Source of the DNA: Saprospiraceae bacterium
Lineage (GTDB): Bacteria > Bacteroidota > Bacteroidia > Chitinophagales > Saprospiraceae
Direction: 5' to 3'
NCBI GenBank assembly: GCA_013360405.1
Contig: JABWBR010000023.1
Location: forward strand, 1-64,000
DNA: 64,000 bases
Both the position numbers and the translations under genes were made by a program. Shown here in pieces: positions 1 to 8,521 of this stretch. The stretch's first letter is position 1, and each line of letters begins with the position of its first letter. The notes under the pieces are model-generated. The model searched no databases. It saw nothing but the letters and a program-made list of their open reading frames with translations, and had not been told where the DNA came from.

Positions 1-110
1 ACAGCTCCATTCGCGAGGCACGAAAGAAGGTGACATCTCTTCCTGAGAAAACAACGCCCCGAGATGACACCTCTCCTCACGTCGAGATGTCACCTCGTCC
101 CTTCACCCTT
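1..110. repeat. Inverted simple repeats downstream of the C39 exporter
   Basis: The motif GGTGACATCTC (from about 14) recurs as inverted and direct variants GAGATGACACCTC (about 60) and GAGATGTCACCTCG (about 83). The arms can pair with each other. The stretch follows the stop codon of the minus-strand exporter and resembles the 3'-end repeat hairpins seen elsewhere in the window; the GGTGAC/GTCACC core is shared with the arrays near 23.3 kb and 56.3 kb. No gene is visible here. Confidence 0.6.
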
Positions 111-115
111 TGCCA

Positions 116-2299
116 TCACAGTTTCAACTGCTCCCTCACCAACTCGTAATACGGGCCCTTGCCGGCGATCAGTGCATCGTGGGTGCCCAGCTCCACCAGG
201 CGACCGTGGGCCAGCACGGCAATCTGGTCGGCGTCGCGGACGGTGCTGAGGCGGTGGGCGACTATGACTACCGTGCGGCCCTGGTAAAACTCGCGCAGGT
301 TTTCCACTATTTTTTTCTCGTGGTGGGCGTCGAGGGCGTTGGTGGCCTCGTCGAAGAAGAGGTAGGCGGGGTCTTTGTAGACGGCCCGGGCGATGAGCAG
401 GCGCTGCTGCTGGCCCTGACTGAGTCCGTTGCCGCGCGAGCCGACCTGGGTGTCGTAGGCTAAGGGCAGACTTTCGATTACATCCTCCAGGCAGGCGACC
501 TTTGCCGCCCGGAGCATCCGCTCCAGGTCAATCTGGTCGCTACTCTCGGCGATGTTGCGCGCCAGGCTATCTGAGAAGACGTAACCGTCCTGCAATACCG
601 CCCCACAACGGCTACGCCACAGGTGCTTGCTGATGGCGCCGAGGGGCGCCTCCCCTACTCTGATCTCGCCCGACAGCGGCTCGTAAAAGCCGAGCAACAA
701 TTTGACCAGCGTGGTTTTGCCGCTGCCGCTGGCGCCTACGATGGCGGTGACTTTGCCGCGGGGTATGGTGAGACGGAGGTCCTGAAGGGCATACTCGTCG
801 AGCGGATTGTATTTGAACGAAAGCCGGTCGATGACGATATCGCCGGCATCGGGTAGCTCAGTGGCGACTTCCGCGGCGGCGGGCTCTTCGTCGGGCTGTT
901 CGTGGATTTCCCGCATGCGCTCGAGGCTGATGCGGCCGTCCTGGGCGGCGCGCAGGAAAAACAGCAATTGCTGCAAGGGGGCGTTGAGCTGTCCGGCGAT
1001 GTACTGCACGGCCAGCATCATACCCAGGGTGAGCTCGCCGGTGATGACGCTGCGAGCCGCCACGAAAGTGATCAGGATATCTTTGAGCTGACTGAGAAAC
1101 GCCGCGCCGCTGTCCTGGTATTGAGTCAGCGTGAGCCAGCGCAGGTTGGTTTTAAACAATTTCATCTGCACTCCCTCCCACTGCCAGCGCCGCCGTTTCT
1201 CGCTGTTTTGTAATTTGATTTCGGGCATGGCCTGCAGCAGTTCGATAATAGTAGATTGGTTTTCAGCCAATTCCGAAAATCGCCTTTGATCGAGTACCGC
1301 TCTTTTTTTCATAAATAAAAAAATCCAACCCAGGTAAAGCGTGCTCCCGGCCACAAACAGCGCAAAGATGAGCGGGTGGTAATAAAGCAAAACGAGCCCG
1401 AAGACGGCGATATACACCATCGAAAACAGGGCGCTGAGCGTAGATTGGGTGAGAAAAACCTCTATGCGGCGGTGGTCGGCGATACGCTGCAGGAGGTCGC
1501 CGGTATGTTTGGCATCGAAAAAACGCAAGGGCAGGCGAAAGAGCTTAGCCAGGAAATCGCTGAGCAAAGACAGGTTGACCCGGGCGCCGATGTGCAACAA
1601 GATGAATGATTGCATGACCTGTACACCCATTTGCCCAAGAAAAACGGCCAATTGCCCCAACAACAACAAATAAATGAAGCCGATATCACTTTGCTGCACC
1701 CCAATGTCCACAATAGCCTGGGTGAGAAAAGGAAAGAGCAATTGCAATACGCTGCCCGCCAGCACGCCCACGATCAACTGGATCAGCAAGCTGCGATAGG
1801 GTTGCAGGTAGCTCCACAAGCGGGACAAGCCCTGCGGACGGGGTTTTTCCCCTTTGCTATCGTAAAAGTCGGGAGTAGGTTCGAGCAGCAGCGCAATACC
1901 TTCGGATTGCCCTTCCATCCAGTTTTTGCAGAAATCCGCATGAGAAAGTCCAAGTTTGCCTACAGCCGGGTCGGCGATCCACACTTTGCGCCTCGACACA
2001 CGATACACCGTCACAAAATGCCGACCGCGCCAATAGGCAATTAACGGCAGGGGCGCATCGAGCAGGCTCGGCATTCCCTCCTCTTGGCTGTCAAAAGGCA
2101 GCTTCACCGCCAAAGCCCGAAAGCCGATGGTTTCGGCAGCCTCCGTCAAGCCCAGCATCGACACCCCCTCCCGGTCGACATGGCAGTAACCGCGCAGGGT
2201 ATCCAGCGAATAACGGCGCCTGTAATACGCCGCCACCATGCGCAGGCAAGCCGGCCCGCAGTCCATGGTGTCGTATTGGGGGTGGAAGGGGAGGGTCAT
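116..2299 (-). CDS. C39 peptidase-containing ABC exporter (bacteriocin/peptide type)
   Basis: About 727 residues. Three parts in order: an N-terminal C39 cysteine peptidase with the catalytic Cys in MDCGPACLRM (C14) and the His/Asp pair in GRHFVTVYRV and WIADPAVG; a six-helix ABC transmembrane region (about residues 150-430); and a C-terminal nucleotide-binding domain with Walker A GASGSGKTT, signature LSQGQQQR and Walker B YLFFDEATNAL. Proteins of this family cut a double-glycine leader from a peptide and export the peptide across the inner membrane. All catalytic elements are present, so it should be active. A longer reading frame reaches 2353, but it would overlap the upstream regulator; the start MTLPFHPQYD at 2299 places the peptidase at the normal distance from the N-terminus. 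It lies 38 bp after the LytTR regulator, suggesting a peptide-signal or peptide-maturation locus. No leader peptide gene is visible in this window, but the left edge is close. Confidence 0.93.
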   Translation of the reverse strand: MTLPFHPQYDTMDCGPACLRMVAAYYRRRYSLDTLRGYCHVDREGVSMLGLTEAAETIGFRALAVKLPFDSQEEGMPSLLDAPLPLIAYWRGRHFVTVYRVSRRKVWIADPAVGKLGLSHADFCKNWMEGQSEGIALLLEPTPDFYDSKGEKPRPQGLSRLWSYLQPYRSLLIQLIVGVLAGSVLQLLFPFLTQAIVDIGVQQSDIGFIYLLLLGQLAVFLGQMGVQVMQSFILLHIGARVNLSLLSDFLAKLFRLPLRFFDAKHTGDLLQRIADHRRIEVFLTQSTLSALFSMVYIAVFGLVLLYYHPLIFALFVAGSTLYLGWIFLFMKKRAVLDQRRFSELAENQSTIIELLQAMPEIKLQNSEKRRRWQWEGVQMKLFKTNLRWLTLTQYQDSGAAFLSQLKDILITFVAARSVITGELTLGMMLAVQYIAGQLNAPLQQLLFFLRAAQDGRISLERMREIHEQPDEEPAAAEVATELPDAGDIVIDRLSFKYNPLDEYALQDLRLTIPRGKVTAIVGASGSGKTTLVKLLLGFYEPLSGEIRVGEAPLGAISKHLWRSRCGAVLQDGYVFSDSLARNIAESSDQIDLERMLRAAKVACLEDVIESLPLAYDTQVGSRGNGLSQGQQQRLLIARAVYKDPAYLFFDEATNALDAHHEKKIVENLREFYQGRTVVIVAHRLSTVRDADQIAVLAHGRLVELGTHDALIAGKGPYYELVREQLKL

Positions 2300-2337
2300 G
2301 GTTGTGAGTTGTGGGTTGTGGGTTATGTAACTGACAA
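2300..2337. repeat. Short GTTGTGGGTT-type tandem repeat between regulator and exporter
   Basis: The gap holds three degenerate copies of a GTTGTGgGTT heptamer/decamer. The same unit family occurs at 13371-13462 and 35821-35860. Only one arm is present here. Confidence 0.5.
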
Positions 2338-3096
2338 CTACCTCCCCATCCACTCCTTGAATGCCGTGACGCGGTCGGCACTCACGAGGGCGTCAATTTT
2401 AGTTTTGGGCTGGAGGTCGAGTTTGAGTTTACCTTTGAAATAAGTATGCGCTGTTTGTATAGCCGGAAAGCTGACCAGGTATTGCCGGCTGATGCGGAAA
2501 AACTCCTTGGGATCGAGCAGGGAAGCCAGTTTTTCGAGACTAAAATCGATAGGCAGGTGCTGGCCGTCTTTTGTGACCATAAAAGTTAGTTTATCTTCTG
2601 AATAGAAATAGGCAATCTCGCGGGTTTCGATACTGCGGATTTTCGTGCCTACAGTAATCATAAACCGCTCTTTGTATTCGGGCTCACTTTTTTGTCCGAT
2701 GAATTGTAACAGGACATCGAGGTTGGGTTGCGCGAATTGGTTTTTGAGTGATTTATACTTCTCCAGAGCCTGTACCAATTCACTATAATTAATAGGTTTG
2801 AGCAGGTAATCGATACTATTTACCTTAAAAGCCTGGATCATATATTCATCGTAGGCGGTAGTAAAAATGACGGGCGCTTGCAAATTTGCCCGCTCGAAAA
2901 TTCGGAAAGCCAGGTCGTCCTCGAGGTGGATATCCATGAAAACGAGGTCGGGTTGGGCGTGGGCGCCGAGCCATTCGACAGCTTCCGCTACCGAAGGCAG
3001 AGTAGCGAGCACCTGGATATTCGGGTCGTATTTGTGCAGCATGCCCTCGAGGCGTTGGGTGGTGAGGTTTTCGTCTTCGATGATGATCGTCTTCAT
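2338..3096 (-). CDS. LytTR-family response regulator
   Basis: About 252 residues. N-terminal receiver domain (MKTIIIEDEN; acidic pair E7/D8, phospho-acceptor D55 in DLVFMDIHLE, conserved K near residue 103 in YLLKPI), then a C-terminal LytTR DNA-binding domain (IAYFYSEDKLTFMV, then FFRISRQYLV). It should bind DNA when phosphorylated by a LytS-type kinase; two such kinases lie directly upstream on the same strand, the nearer only 3-12 bp away. An alternative in-frame ATG lies 9 bp upstream at 3105; the one chosen gives a normal receiver start. The target is unknown, but the adjacent peptide exporter is the obvious candidate. Confidence 0.93.
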   Translation of the reverse strand: MKTIIIEDENLTTQRLEGMLHKYDPNIQVLATLPSVAEAVEWLGAHAQPDLVFMDIHLEDDLAFRIFERANLQAPVIFTTAYDEYMIQAFKVNSIDYLLKPINYSELVQALEKYKSLKNQFAQPNLDVLLQFIGQKSEPEYKERFMITVGTKIRSIETREIAYFYSEDKLTFMVTKDGQHLPIDFSLEKLASLLDPKEFFRISRQYLVSFPAIQTAHTYFKGKLKLDLQPKTKIDALVSADRVTAFKEWMGR

Positions 3097-3108
3097 GCTT
3101 TGCATTTT

Positions 3109-4992
3109 TTATAATAAAGGAACTGTTACCACAAATTGCGCTTCCGTTTCACCTGCCCATACCGTGCGTTCGGTGAGCAATGCGTAGCGATTCAGGATAT
3201 TTTGCAGGCCGACACCCGTAGATACGACCGCCGAGGTGCGCGGTTGCAGGCGGTTTTTCACCACCAGAGTATCCCCATTTTCGACAGCTACGGAAACTAC
3301 CAACGGCTCCTTCACCGACATCCGGTTGTGTTTCACTGCGTTTTCGATCAATAACTGCAGGGTTAAGGGGGCAATTTTGTAATTATCAAGTATGTCATCC
3401 GGCAATTCGATATGCAGGTCAAATTTATTTTCGAAACGTATTTTTAATAAAAAAGAATAAGCCTGAATAAACTCCAATTCCGTGCGTAGGGTGACCAGCG
3501 ACTGTTCTTTTTGTTCCAAAATATAGCGATACGAGCGGGACAACTGCTCGATAAACTGCTCGGAGAGGTTGGCGTCTATGTGTACCAACGACGACAAGAT
3601 ACTCAGGCTATTGAATAAAAAGTGGGGGTTCACCTGGGTACGCAGCAGGGCCACTTCATTGATTAGTTGTTGCTTTTCCAGTTCGTCGGAGCGAATTTGC
3701 AACGATTGCGAGCGCCGCCGGAAATACAACATCCGCACCCAGAATGCGAGCGCCACGCTGAGCACGCCCAATCCGCCGGCGGTAAGCAAACCCAGGCTTC
3801 GGTTTTTGCGCTGGATAGCTTGTTGGTGGGCTATTTCCGTCTGGAGCTTCTCTTTTTCCCGGCCCAGACTATCGCGTTGAAGTTCCATTTGTTTGAGCCG
3901 TTGAGCCGTTTCATTCTGCTGGAGACTATCTTTTGAGGCTACAAATTGCTCGAGATAGTCGAGTGCCTGCTTGTATTTGCCCTGCTGCTGATATGCGCTA
4001 TAGAGACAATAGCAGGCATACATTTCGTTGAGATTGGGGGCGCCGATATCGCGGGCGATTTGGAGGGCATTGCCGCATAGATCTATGGCCAGGGGGTAGC
4101 GTTCTTGTTGCAGCCAAAGGTCGCCCATGCTGTTAAAAGCGTCGGCCAACCCTTCCTGGTCGTCCATTTTTTTAAAAATCTCTATTTCCCGGTTGAAATC
4201 GGCGAGTGCCTCTGCGTAGCGCCCCTGGTAGCTTCGTATCATGGCCCGGTTGTGCAGCGAGGTGGCCATGCCGCTCATATCGTTTCTTTTTTGCTGGATC
4301 GCCATCGATTTGTCATTAAAATCGATCGCTTTATCAAATTCGTCCAGGTTGAGATAAACGGCTGAGAGGTTGCCGTAGACCAAAGCCATGCCTTTTTCAC
4401 TATTCAGGGCTTCGTATACTTGCCGGGCTTTCTGCAGGTATTCCAGGGTTTTGGCGATATCCCCGGGTTCGTCGTCGTAATACAGGGTAGCGATAGCGAT
4501 ATACGCATCGGCGACCTTTTGCCGGTCGCCGGCTTCTTCGGCCAGGTCGAGGCACCTGGTGATGCATTCGATGGCTTTGGGGAAATTGCTCTGCAGGCGG
4601 TACACATCACCCAGATTGCCATAAACTGCCGCCAGATAGCTTTTGTCGCCGGTTTTTTCCAATAGTGTTATGCCGGTTTCGTAGTGTTGGATAGCCTTTG
4701 CAAAATTGCTTTGCATTCGATACGACAGCCCTAAATTGTTGTGCGCCCTGGCCTCCCAATACGGTGACTTTTTTTCGCGAATATACGCCAGCAAAGTTTG
4801 CGCCAACAGCCTGGCGGAGTCGGGGTCGTTGTGGGCATAGCTATACGACAAGGCATGCAAAGCTCCCAGGCGGAGGGAGTCTTTCAAGCCGGTATTGTGC
4901 CAAATCTGCCAAAGGCTGTCCCTGTTGGGCTGGGCAGATAACAGCGACCATACTAACAAGACAAGCAAGGATAGTGTGTAGCGTTTTTTCAT
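3109..4992 (-). CDS. TPR-containing membrane sensor histidine kinase (LytS/His_kinase type)
   Basis: 627 residues. Signal peptide (MKKRYTLSLLVLLVWSLLSA), then about seven tetratricopeptide repeats in the periplasm (residues 60-350), a coiled-coil (360-395), one membrane helix (about 400-420), and a cytoplasmic His_kinase domain with phospho-acceptor H457 in QVNPHFLFNSL. The ATPase end keeps the N box LLIENAVKHN and a G box GVGLQNILNRY. In this common Bacteroidota architecture the TPR region senses a partner or ligand and signals to a LytTR regulator, which here follows immediately. Its kinase domain is closely similar to the next gene upstream, indicating a duplication. Confidence 0.93.
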   Translation of the reverse strand: MKKRYTLSLLVLLVWSLLSAQPNRDSLWQIWHNTGLKDSLRLGALHALSYSYAHNDPDSARLLAQTLLAYIREKKSPYWEARAHNNLGLSYRMQSNFAKAIQHYETGITLLEKTGDKSYLAAVYGNLGDVYRLQSNFPKAIECITRCLDLAEEAGDRQKVADAYIAIATLYYDDEPGDIAKTLEYLQKARQVYEALNSEKGMALVYGNLSAVYLNLDEFDKAIDFNDKSMAIQQKRNDMSGMATSLHNRAMIRSYQGRYAEALADFNREIEIFKKMDDQEGLADAFNSMGDLWLQQERYPLAIDLCGNALQIARDIGAPNLNEMYACYCLYSAYQQQGKYKQALDYLEQFVASKDSLQQNETAQRLKQMELQRDSLGREKEKLQTEIAHQQAIQRKNRSLGLLTAGGLGVLSVALAFWVRMLYFRRRSQSLQIRSDELEKQQLINEVALLRTQVNPHFLFNSLSILSSLVHIDANLSEQFIEQLSRSYRYILEQKEQSLVTLRTELEFIQAYSFLLKIRFENKFDLHIELPDDILDNYKIAPLTLQLLIENAVKHNRMSVKEPLVVSVAVENGDTLVVKNRLQPRTSAVVSTGVGLQNILNRYALLTERTVWAGETEAQFVVTVPLL

Positions 4993-5002
4993 TCCAATGA
5001 TG

Positions 5003-5626
5003 TTAGAACGAACCCGGCAACAATGGCACGTTTACGACAAACGCATTGCCCACCACGCCTGCCCAAACCGGGCGGTCGGTAACCAAGGCATAGCGGTTGG
5101 ACAAATTCTGCAAACTGCTGCCTGACCTTTGTTGGTATACCGGGCGTTGTTGCAATTGATTTTTCACCAACAAGTTAGCATCTTGTATGAAAATTTCCGC
5201 CACCAGCGGTTCTTTTACCGACATACAATTGTGCGCTACTGCATTTTCTACCAGCAATTGTAAGGTCAAAGGGGCTATTTGGTAGCGATCCAAATCCTCT
5301 TCCTCTATTCGGGCGATCAAGTCAAATTTATTCTCAAAGCGTATTTTTAATAAAAAAGCAAAAGAAGCGATAAAGTCCATTTCTGCGCGAAGGGGTACGA
5401 GTTCCAATTCCCGTTGATCCAAAATATAGCGGTAAGTATGCGACAATTCAACGATAAACCGCTCCGACAGGTCGGGATCAACCTGAACCAGCGAAGAGAG
5501 GATGCTGAGGTTGTTGAACAGAAAATGCGGGTTGACCTGCGATTTCAGGCAGTCGAGTTGCGCCTGCAGATCCGCAAAGTTTTGCGGATCTGCAGGGCCG
5601 TTGTCGATGTGCGGTTTCCGTTTCAT
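5003..5626 (-). CDS. Soluble stand-alone LytS-type kinase domain (paralogue of the next gene)
   Basis: 207 residues with no signal peptide or membrane helix: only the His_kinase and ATPase parts. The phospho-acceptor motif QVNPHFLFNNLSIL (H34) and N box LLVENAVAHN are intact, but the G box reads GSSLQNLSNRY where the neighbour has GVGLQNILNRY. Similarity to the kinase end of the TPR kinase runs over its whole length, down to the shared VWAG and VNVPLL/VTVPLL endings. It precedes the TPR kinase by 10 bp in the same direction. It may be a cytoplasmic partner, a modulator that forms mixed dimers, or a decaying copy; the sequence does not decide between these. Confidence 0.85.
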   Translation of the reverse strand: MKRKPHIDNGPADPQNFADLQAQLDCLKSQVNPHFLFNNLSILSSLVQVDPDLSERFIVELSHTYRYILDQRELELVPLRAEMDFIASFAFLLKIRFENKFDLIARIEEEDLDRYQIAPLTLQLLVENAVAHNCMSVKEPLVAEIFIQDANLLVKNQLQQRPVYQQRSGSSLQNLSNRYALVTDRPVWAGVVGNAFVVNVPLLPGSF

Positions 5627-5644
5627 GGCGTATTTGTTTGGAAT

Positions 5645-7000
5645 CTATTGCTTCACCAGCTTCCCGGCGTAGTATCCTTCTGCCGTCTGTGCCTGTAGAT
5701 GATAGACGCCGGCGGGCAGGTCGTTCAGGTCGAGCGTCATATAGCCCGATTGGAGCGTAAAACGCTGCATAAGCTGGCCCTGCATATTGAATATCTGCAC
5801 ACGGGCGTCGGACTCCAACTGGATTTGAACGACATCAAACGTAGGGTTGGGCGACATGTGCAGCGCTTTGACCTCCAGCGGCTGATTGGGCGTACCCGAC
5901 ACATTGCCATCGCTGTAGTAATAGTATTTTCTGTCCAGCAATTCGTATTCCGGGATGCCGGCAGAAAGGATCAGATTACTCTCCCTGGCGAGGTATTCGC
6001 CTTCGAGATACTCGTAATACGTGCGCGTAAACTCGTCGCCTTCGTCATTGTAGAGGGCCTGGTCATGTGCGATCAGACGTTGTTCCTCGTCATAGCCGTA
6101 TTGGTTTCTTTGCGTCAGGATCCAACCGTTGAGGGTGGCGTTGATGACGTACGATTTCACATCCGATTCTTTCCAGAACTCGGTATACGCGTAGGTAATT
6201 CGTTCTGTTGGGTAAGGCATTTCAAATTCATCTAAAGCCAGATAAATTACCGAGGTAACATAATGATTATCGTAGGTATACTCCAGGAACCCTGCCGGGA
6301 TCAACAAATCGCCGTCTACCAGGTACGAGTATATGGCCGTATTATCGCCGTTGTCATCATACTCGTATACATCTTTAAACAATAGGGCCGGTTCAAAACC
6401 GGGTACGAAAGTAAAGCTCTCCGTAATACGCTCCTGGTCGTCAAAAACATTCCAGTTTGTCATCACGCGCACCCAGTCGTTGATTTCGGGCGACCAGCCG
6501 GAGACCCGTACCGAATCGATGAGTTCGGGCGAGTCGCCGTGGGGAAATATTTCGAGTTGTGAGTCGGGCACCCAGGATTGCGTAGTGGGGTCGAACAGTT
6601 CTGCGAGGATGCCTACCTCGCGCTCCAGTTCGTCGGTAATTCTGGTGGTGCGACTTAGGGCCGACCACTGGTCAATATCGTAGATATACTCCGTAGCGAT
6701 CACTGCATCGTATTGCGGCAAATAAGTGTAAACGAAGCGGGTTTGGGGGAAAGAATCGAGCAGCAGGTCGTCATAGTCGTAGTAGGTGATCGTCGAATCC
6801 AGTTGTAGCGTAGTGAGTTCTTTTTCGTTTTCCAATACTTTGCCCGCTGTCAATTTGAAACCTGCCATCTGGAACAGGCTTCTTGTTTTAGCTGCCAATT
6901 CGCAGCTCACCTTTTGCGCGCTGGGCGTCAGCGTCTTTTGGGCGATGGAATAACTCAAGGGCAAAAGCCAGCAAAGTGCGAATAGGAGTACATTTTTCAT
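5645..7000 (-). CDS. Secreted protein with T9SS sorting domain, function unknown
   Basis: About 451 residues. Signal peptide (MKNVLLFALCWLLPLSYSIAQ). The body has many Tyr/Asp-rich strands such as TYYDYDDLLLDSF and YEYDDNGDNTAIYSYL, of the loose repeat kind seen in Bacteroidota surface proteins. The last 75 residues form a type A T9SS sorting domain (LHMSPNPTFDVVQIQ ... LPAGVYHLQAQ ... KLVKQ). It is expected to be secreted across the outer membrane and attached to the surface or released. The start at 7000 was chosen because the signal peptide begins there. It heads the sensor/regulator/exporter gene row (gap of 18 bp to the soluble kinase), so it could be a target or ligand of that system. 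Confidence 0.85.
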   Translation of the reverse strand: MKNVLLFALCWLLPLSYSIAQKTLTPSAQKVSCELAAKTRSLFQMAGFKLTAGKVLENEKELTTLQLDSTITYYDYDDLLLDSFPQTRFVYTYLPQYDAVIATEYIYDIDQWSALSRTTRITDELEREVGILAELFDPTTQSWVPDSQLEIFPHGDSPELIDSVRVSGWSPEINDWVRVMTNWNVFDDQERITESFTFVPGFEPALLFKDVYEYDDNGDNTAIYSYLVDGDLLIPAGFLEYTYDNHYVTSVIYLALDEFEMPYPTERITYAYTEFWKESDVKSYVINATLNGWILTQRNQYGYDEEQRLIAHDQALYNDEGDEFTRTYYEYLEGEYLARESNLILSAGIPEYELLDRKYYYYSDGNVSGTPNQPLEVKALHMSPNPTFDVVQIQLESDARVQIFNMQGQLMQRFTLQSGYMTLDLNDLPAGVYHLQAQTAEGYYAGKLVKQ

Positions 7001-7180
7001 AAAACGGAGATTTTTCTTTTTATGGGTGATAATGTTGTGATAGGACAAAGATGGCCTGCCGGCAAGCCTCTTTGCAAGTTGGGGCGGACTGAAAGGCGGA
7101 ATTGGGGGGATGAAAAGGGTATAGCGAAGGAAGAAACAAAAAAGGCCCTGCCGTCTTATCGACGCAGAACCTTCTCATGA

Positions 7181-7252
7181 GCGGCAAATGGGACTCGAAC
7201 CCACGGCCCTCAGCTTGGGAAGCTGATGCTCTACCAACTGAGCTACTGCCGC
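7181..7252 (-). tRNA. tRNA-Gly (anticodon CCC)
   Basis: On the minus strand a complete 72-nt cloverleaf folds: acceptor GCGGCAG/TTGCCGC, D arm GCTCAGTTGGTAGAGC, anticodon stem TCAGC/GCTGA with loop TTCCCAA (anticodon CCC), and T arm GTGGG-TTCGAGT-CCCAT. CCC reads the glycine codon GGG. CCA is not encoded. Confidence 0.96.
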
Positions 7253-7274
7253 TTGCAGGGTATAAAGATAGGGA

Positions 7275-7380
7275 ATTTTGGTTAATTGAGGATTTGAGGA
7301 TTTGGTTATTTGAGGATTTGATGTAAATATTGAATCCTCAAATCCTCCTGTCTCAAATCCTCAAATCCTCACCCCTCAAC
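7275..7380. repeat. TTGAGGATTTGAGG / CCTCAAATCCTC inverted tandem-repeat hairpin
   Basis: The left arm has about four copies of TTGAGGAT and related units; after a short AT loop near 7325 the right arm has the complementary AATCCTCAAATCCTC series ending at the ilvE stop codon. The two arms can pair over about 40 bp. It sits between the 3' end of ilvE and the tRNA. A related unit recurs near 22420-22462. Confidence 0.8.
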
Positions 7381-8454
7381 CTACATCGGCGAAATAATCG
7401 TATTCCAATCATGCACATCGGGCTCCATACCCATACGCATGTGCGTAAGTTTATGTTTGGCTTTCATCATAAAGGAACTATCGTCCCACGATGGCAGTTG
7501 GTAGTCGTGGCCGTGTACGTTTATTATCGCGATGGGCGCTACCACAGCGGCGGTGCCGGCGCCGAAAGCTTCCTGGAGGCGGCCCGCCTTCAGGGCATTT
7601 TCGAGTTCTTCGATGCTCAGCGGCCGCACTTCGGCCTCGTAGCCGAGGTCGGAGGCGATAGTTAGAATAGAATCGCGGGTTACGCCGTCGAGGATGGAGT
7701 CGGAAGTCGGCGGGGTGACTACCTTGCCGTCGATGACGAACATGAGGTTCATGGTGCCCGACTCCTCGATAAACTCGTGGGCGCGGCCGTCGGTCCAGAT
7801 TACCTGGTCGAAACCCTCCGCTTTCGCTTTTTGAGTAGGATAATAAGAACCGCCGTAGTTGCCGCCGCATTTGGCATAACCGGTACCGCCTTTTGCGGCG
7901 CGCACATAATCAAGTTCTACTTTTACGCGCAGCGGCTTGGCGTAATAAGGGCCAACCGGACCGGAAAAAATGATAAACAGGTATTCTTCGGCTACTTTGA
8001 CGCCGAAGCGTGCCTCCGAAGCAAACATAAAGGGCCGGATATACAGCGAAGAGCCTTCGGCTTCGGGCACCCAGGCAGCGTCGATCGAAATGAGGCGACT
8101 CATTCCGTCGTAGAATAAATCTTCGGGCACGGGCGGCATACACATGCGGTCGAGCGAAGCGAGGAAACGCTGGTAGTGCTTGTCCATTCGGAAAATGGTG
8201 ATCTGCCCGTCGGGTCGGCGAAAAGCCTTCATGCCCTCAAATACCGTTTGCCCATAGTGTAAACCCAAAATGGAAGGGCTCAACGACAAATCGGCAAAGG
8301 GACGAATAGCAATATCATTCCATTTGCCGTGGTCGTAATGGGCATAAAACATGTGGTCGGAAATATATTTTCCAAATTCCAGGTGCTGCATATCTACCTG
8401 GCTCAGTCGGCTTTCTTTGATGGGGGTAAAAGGTATAGCATCGGCATGGATCAT
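7381..8454 (-). CDS. ilvE: Branched-chain-amino-acid aminotransferase
   Basis: 357 residues, the normal length for the long form of class IV (fold-type IV) aminotransferases. The PLP lysine is K195 in TGYAKCGGNYGGS, and the substrate/PLP motifs LHYGQTVFEGMKAFR and EESGTMNLMFVI are present. It transfers the amino group between leucine, isoleucine or valine and 2-oxoglutarate, the last step of their synthesis and first of their breakdown, in the cytoplasm. It stands alone rather than in an ilv operon. The divergence from other genes and the 3' repeat hairpin suggest a single-gene transcript. Confidence 0.95.
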   Translation of the reverse strand: MIHADAIPFTPIKESRLSQVDMQHLEFGKYISDHMFYAHYDHGKWNDIAIRPFADLSLSPSILGLHYGQTVFEGMKAFRRPDGQITIFRMDKHYQRFLASLDRMCMPPVPEDLFYDGMSRLISIDAAWVPEAEGSSLYIRPFMFASEARFGVKVAEEYLFIIFSGPVGPYYAKPLRVKVELDYVRAAKGGTGYAKCGGNYGGSYYPTQKAKAEGFDQVIWTDGRAHEFIEESGTMNLMFVIDGKVVTPPTSDSILDGVTRDSILTIASDLGYEAEVRPLSIEELENALKAGRLQEAFGAGTAAVVAPIAIINVHGHDYQLPSWDDSSFMMKAKHKLTHMRMGMEPDVHDWNTIISPM

Positions 8455-8521
8455 CGGACTGGATTTTATGAGTAAGCAAGATAATAAATTTCACCTTCAT
8501 TTCCGAATGGCAAAGGGGGTG

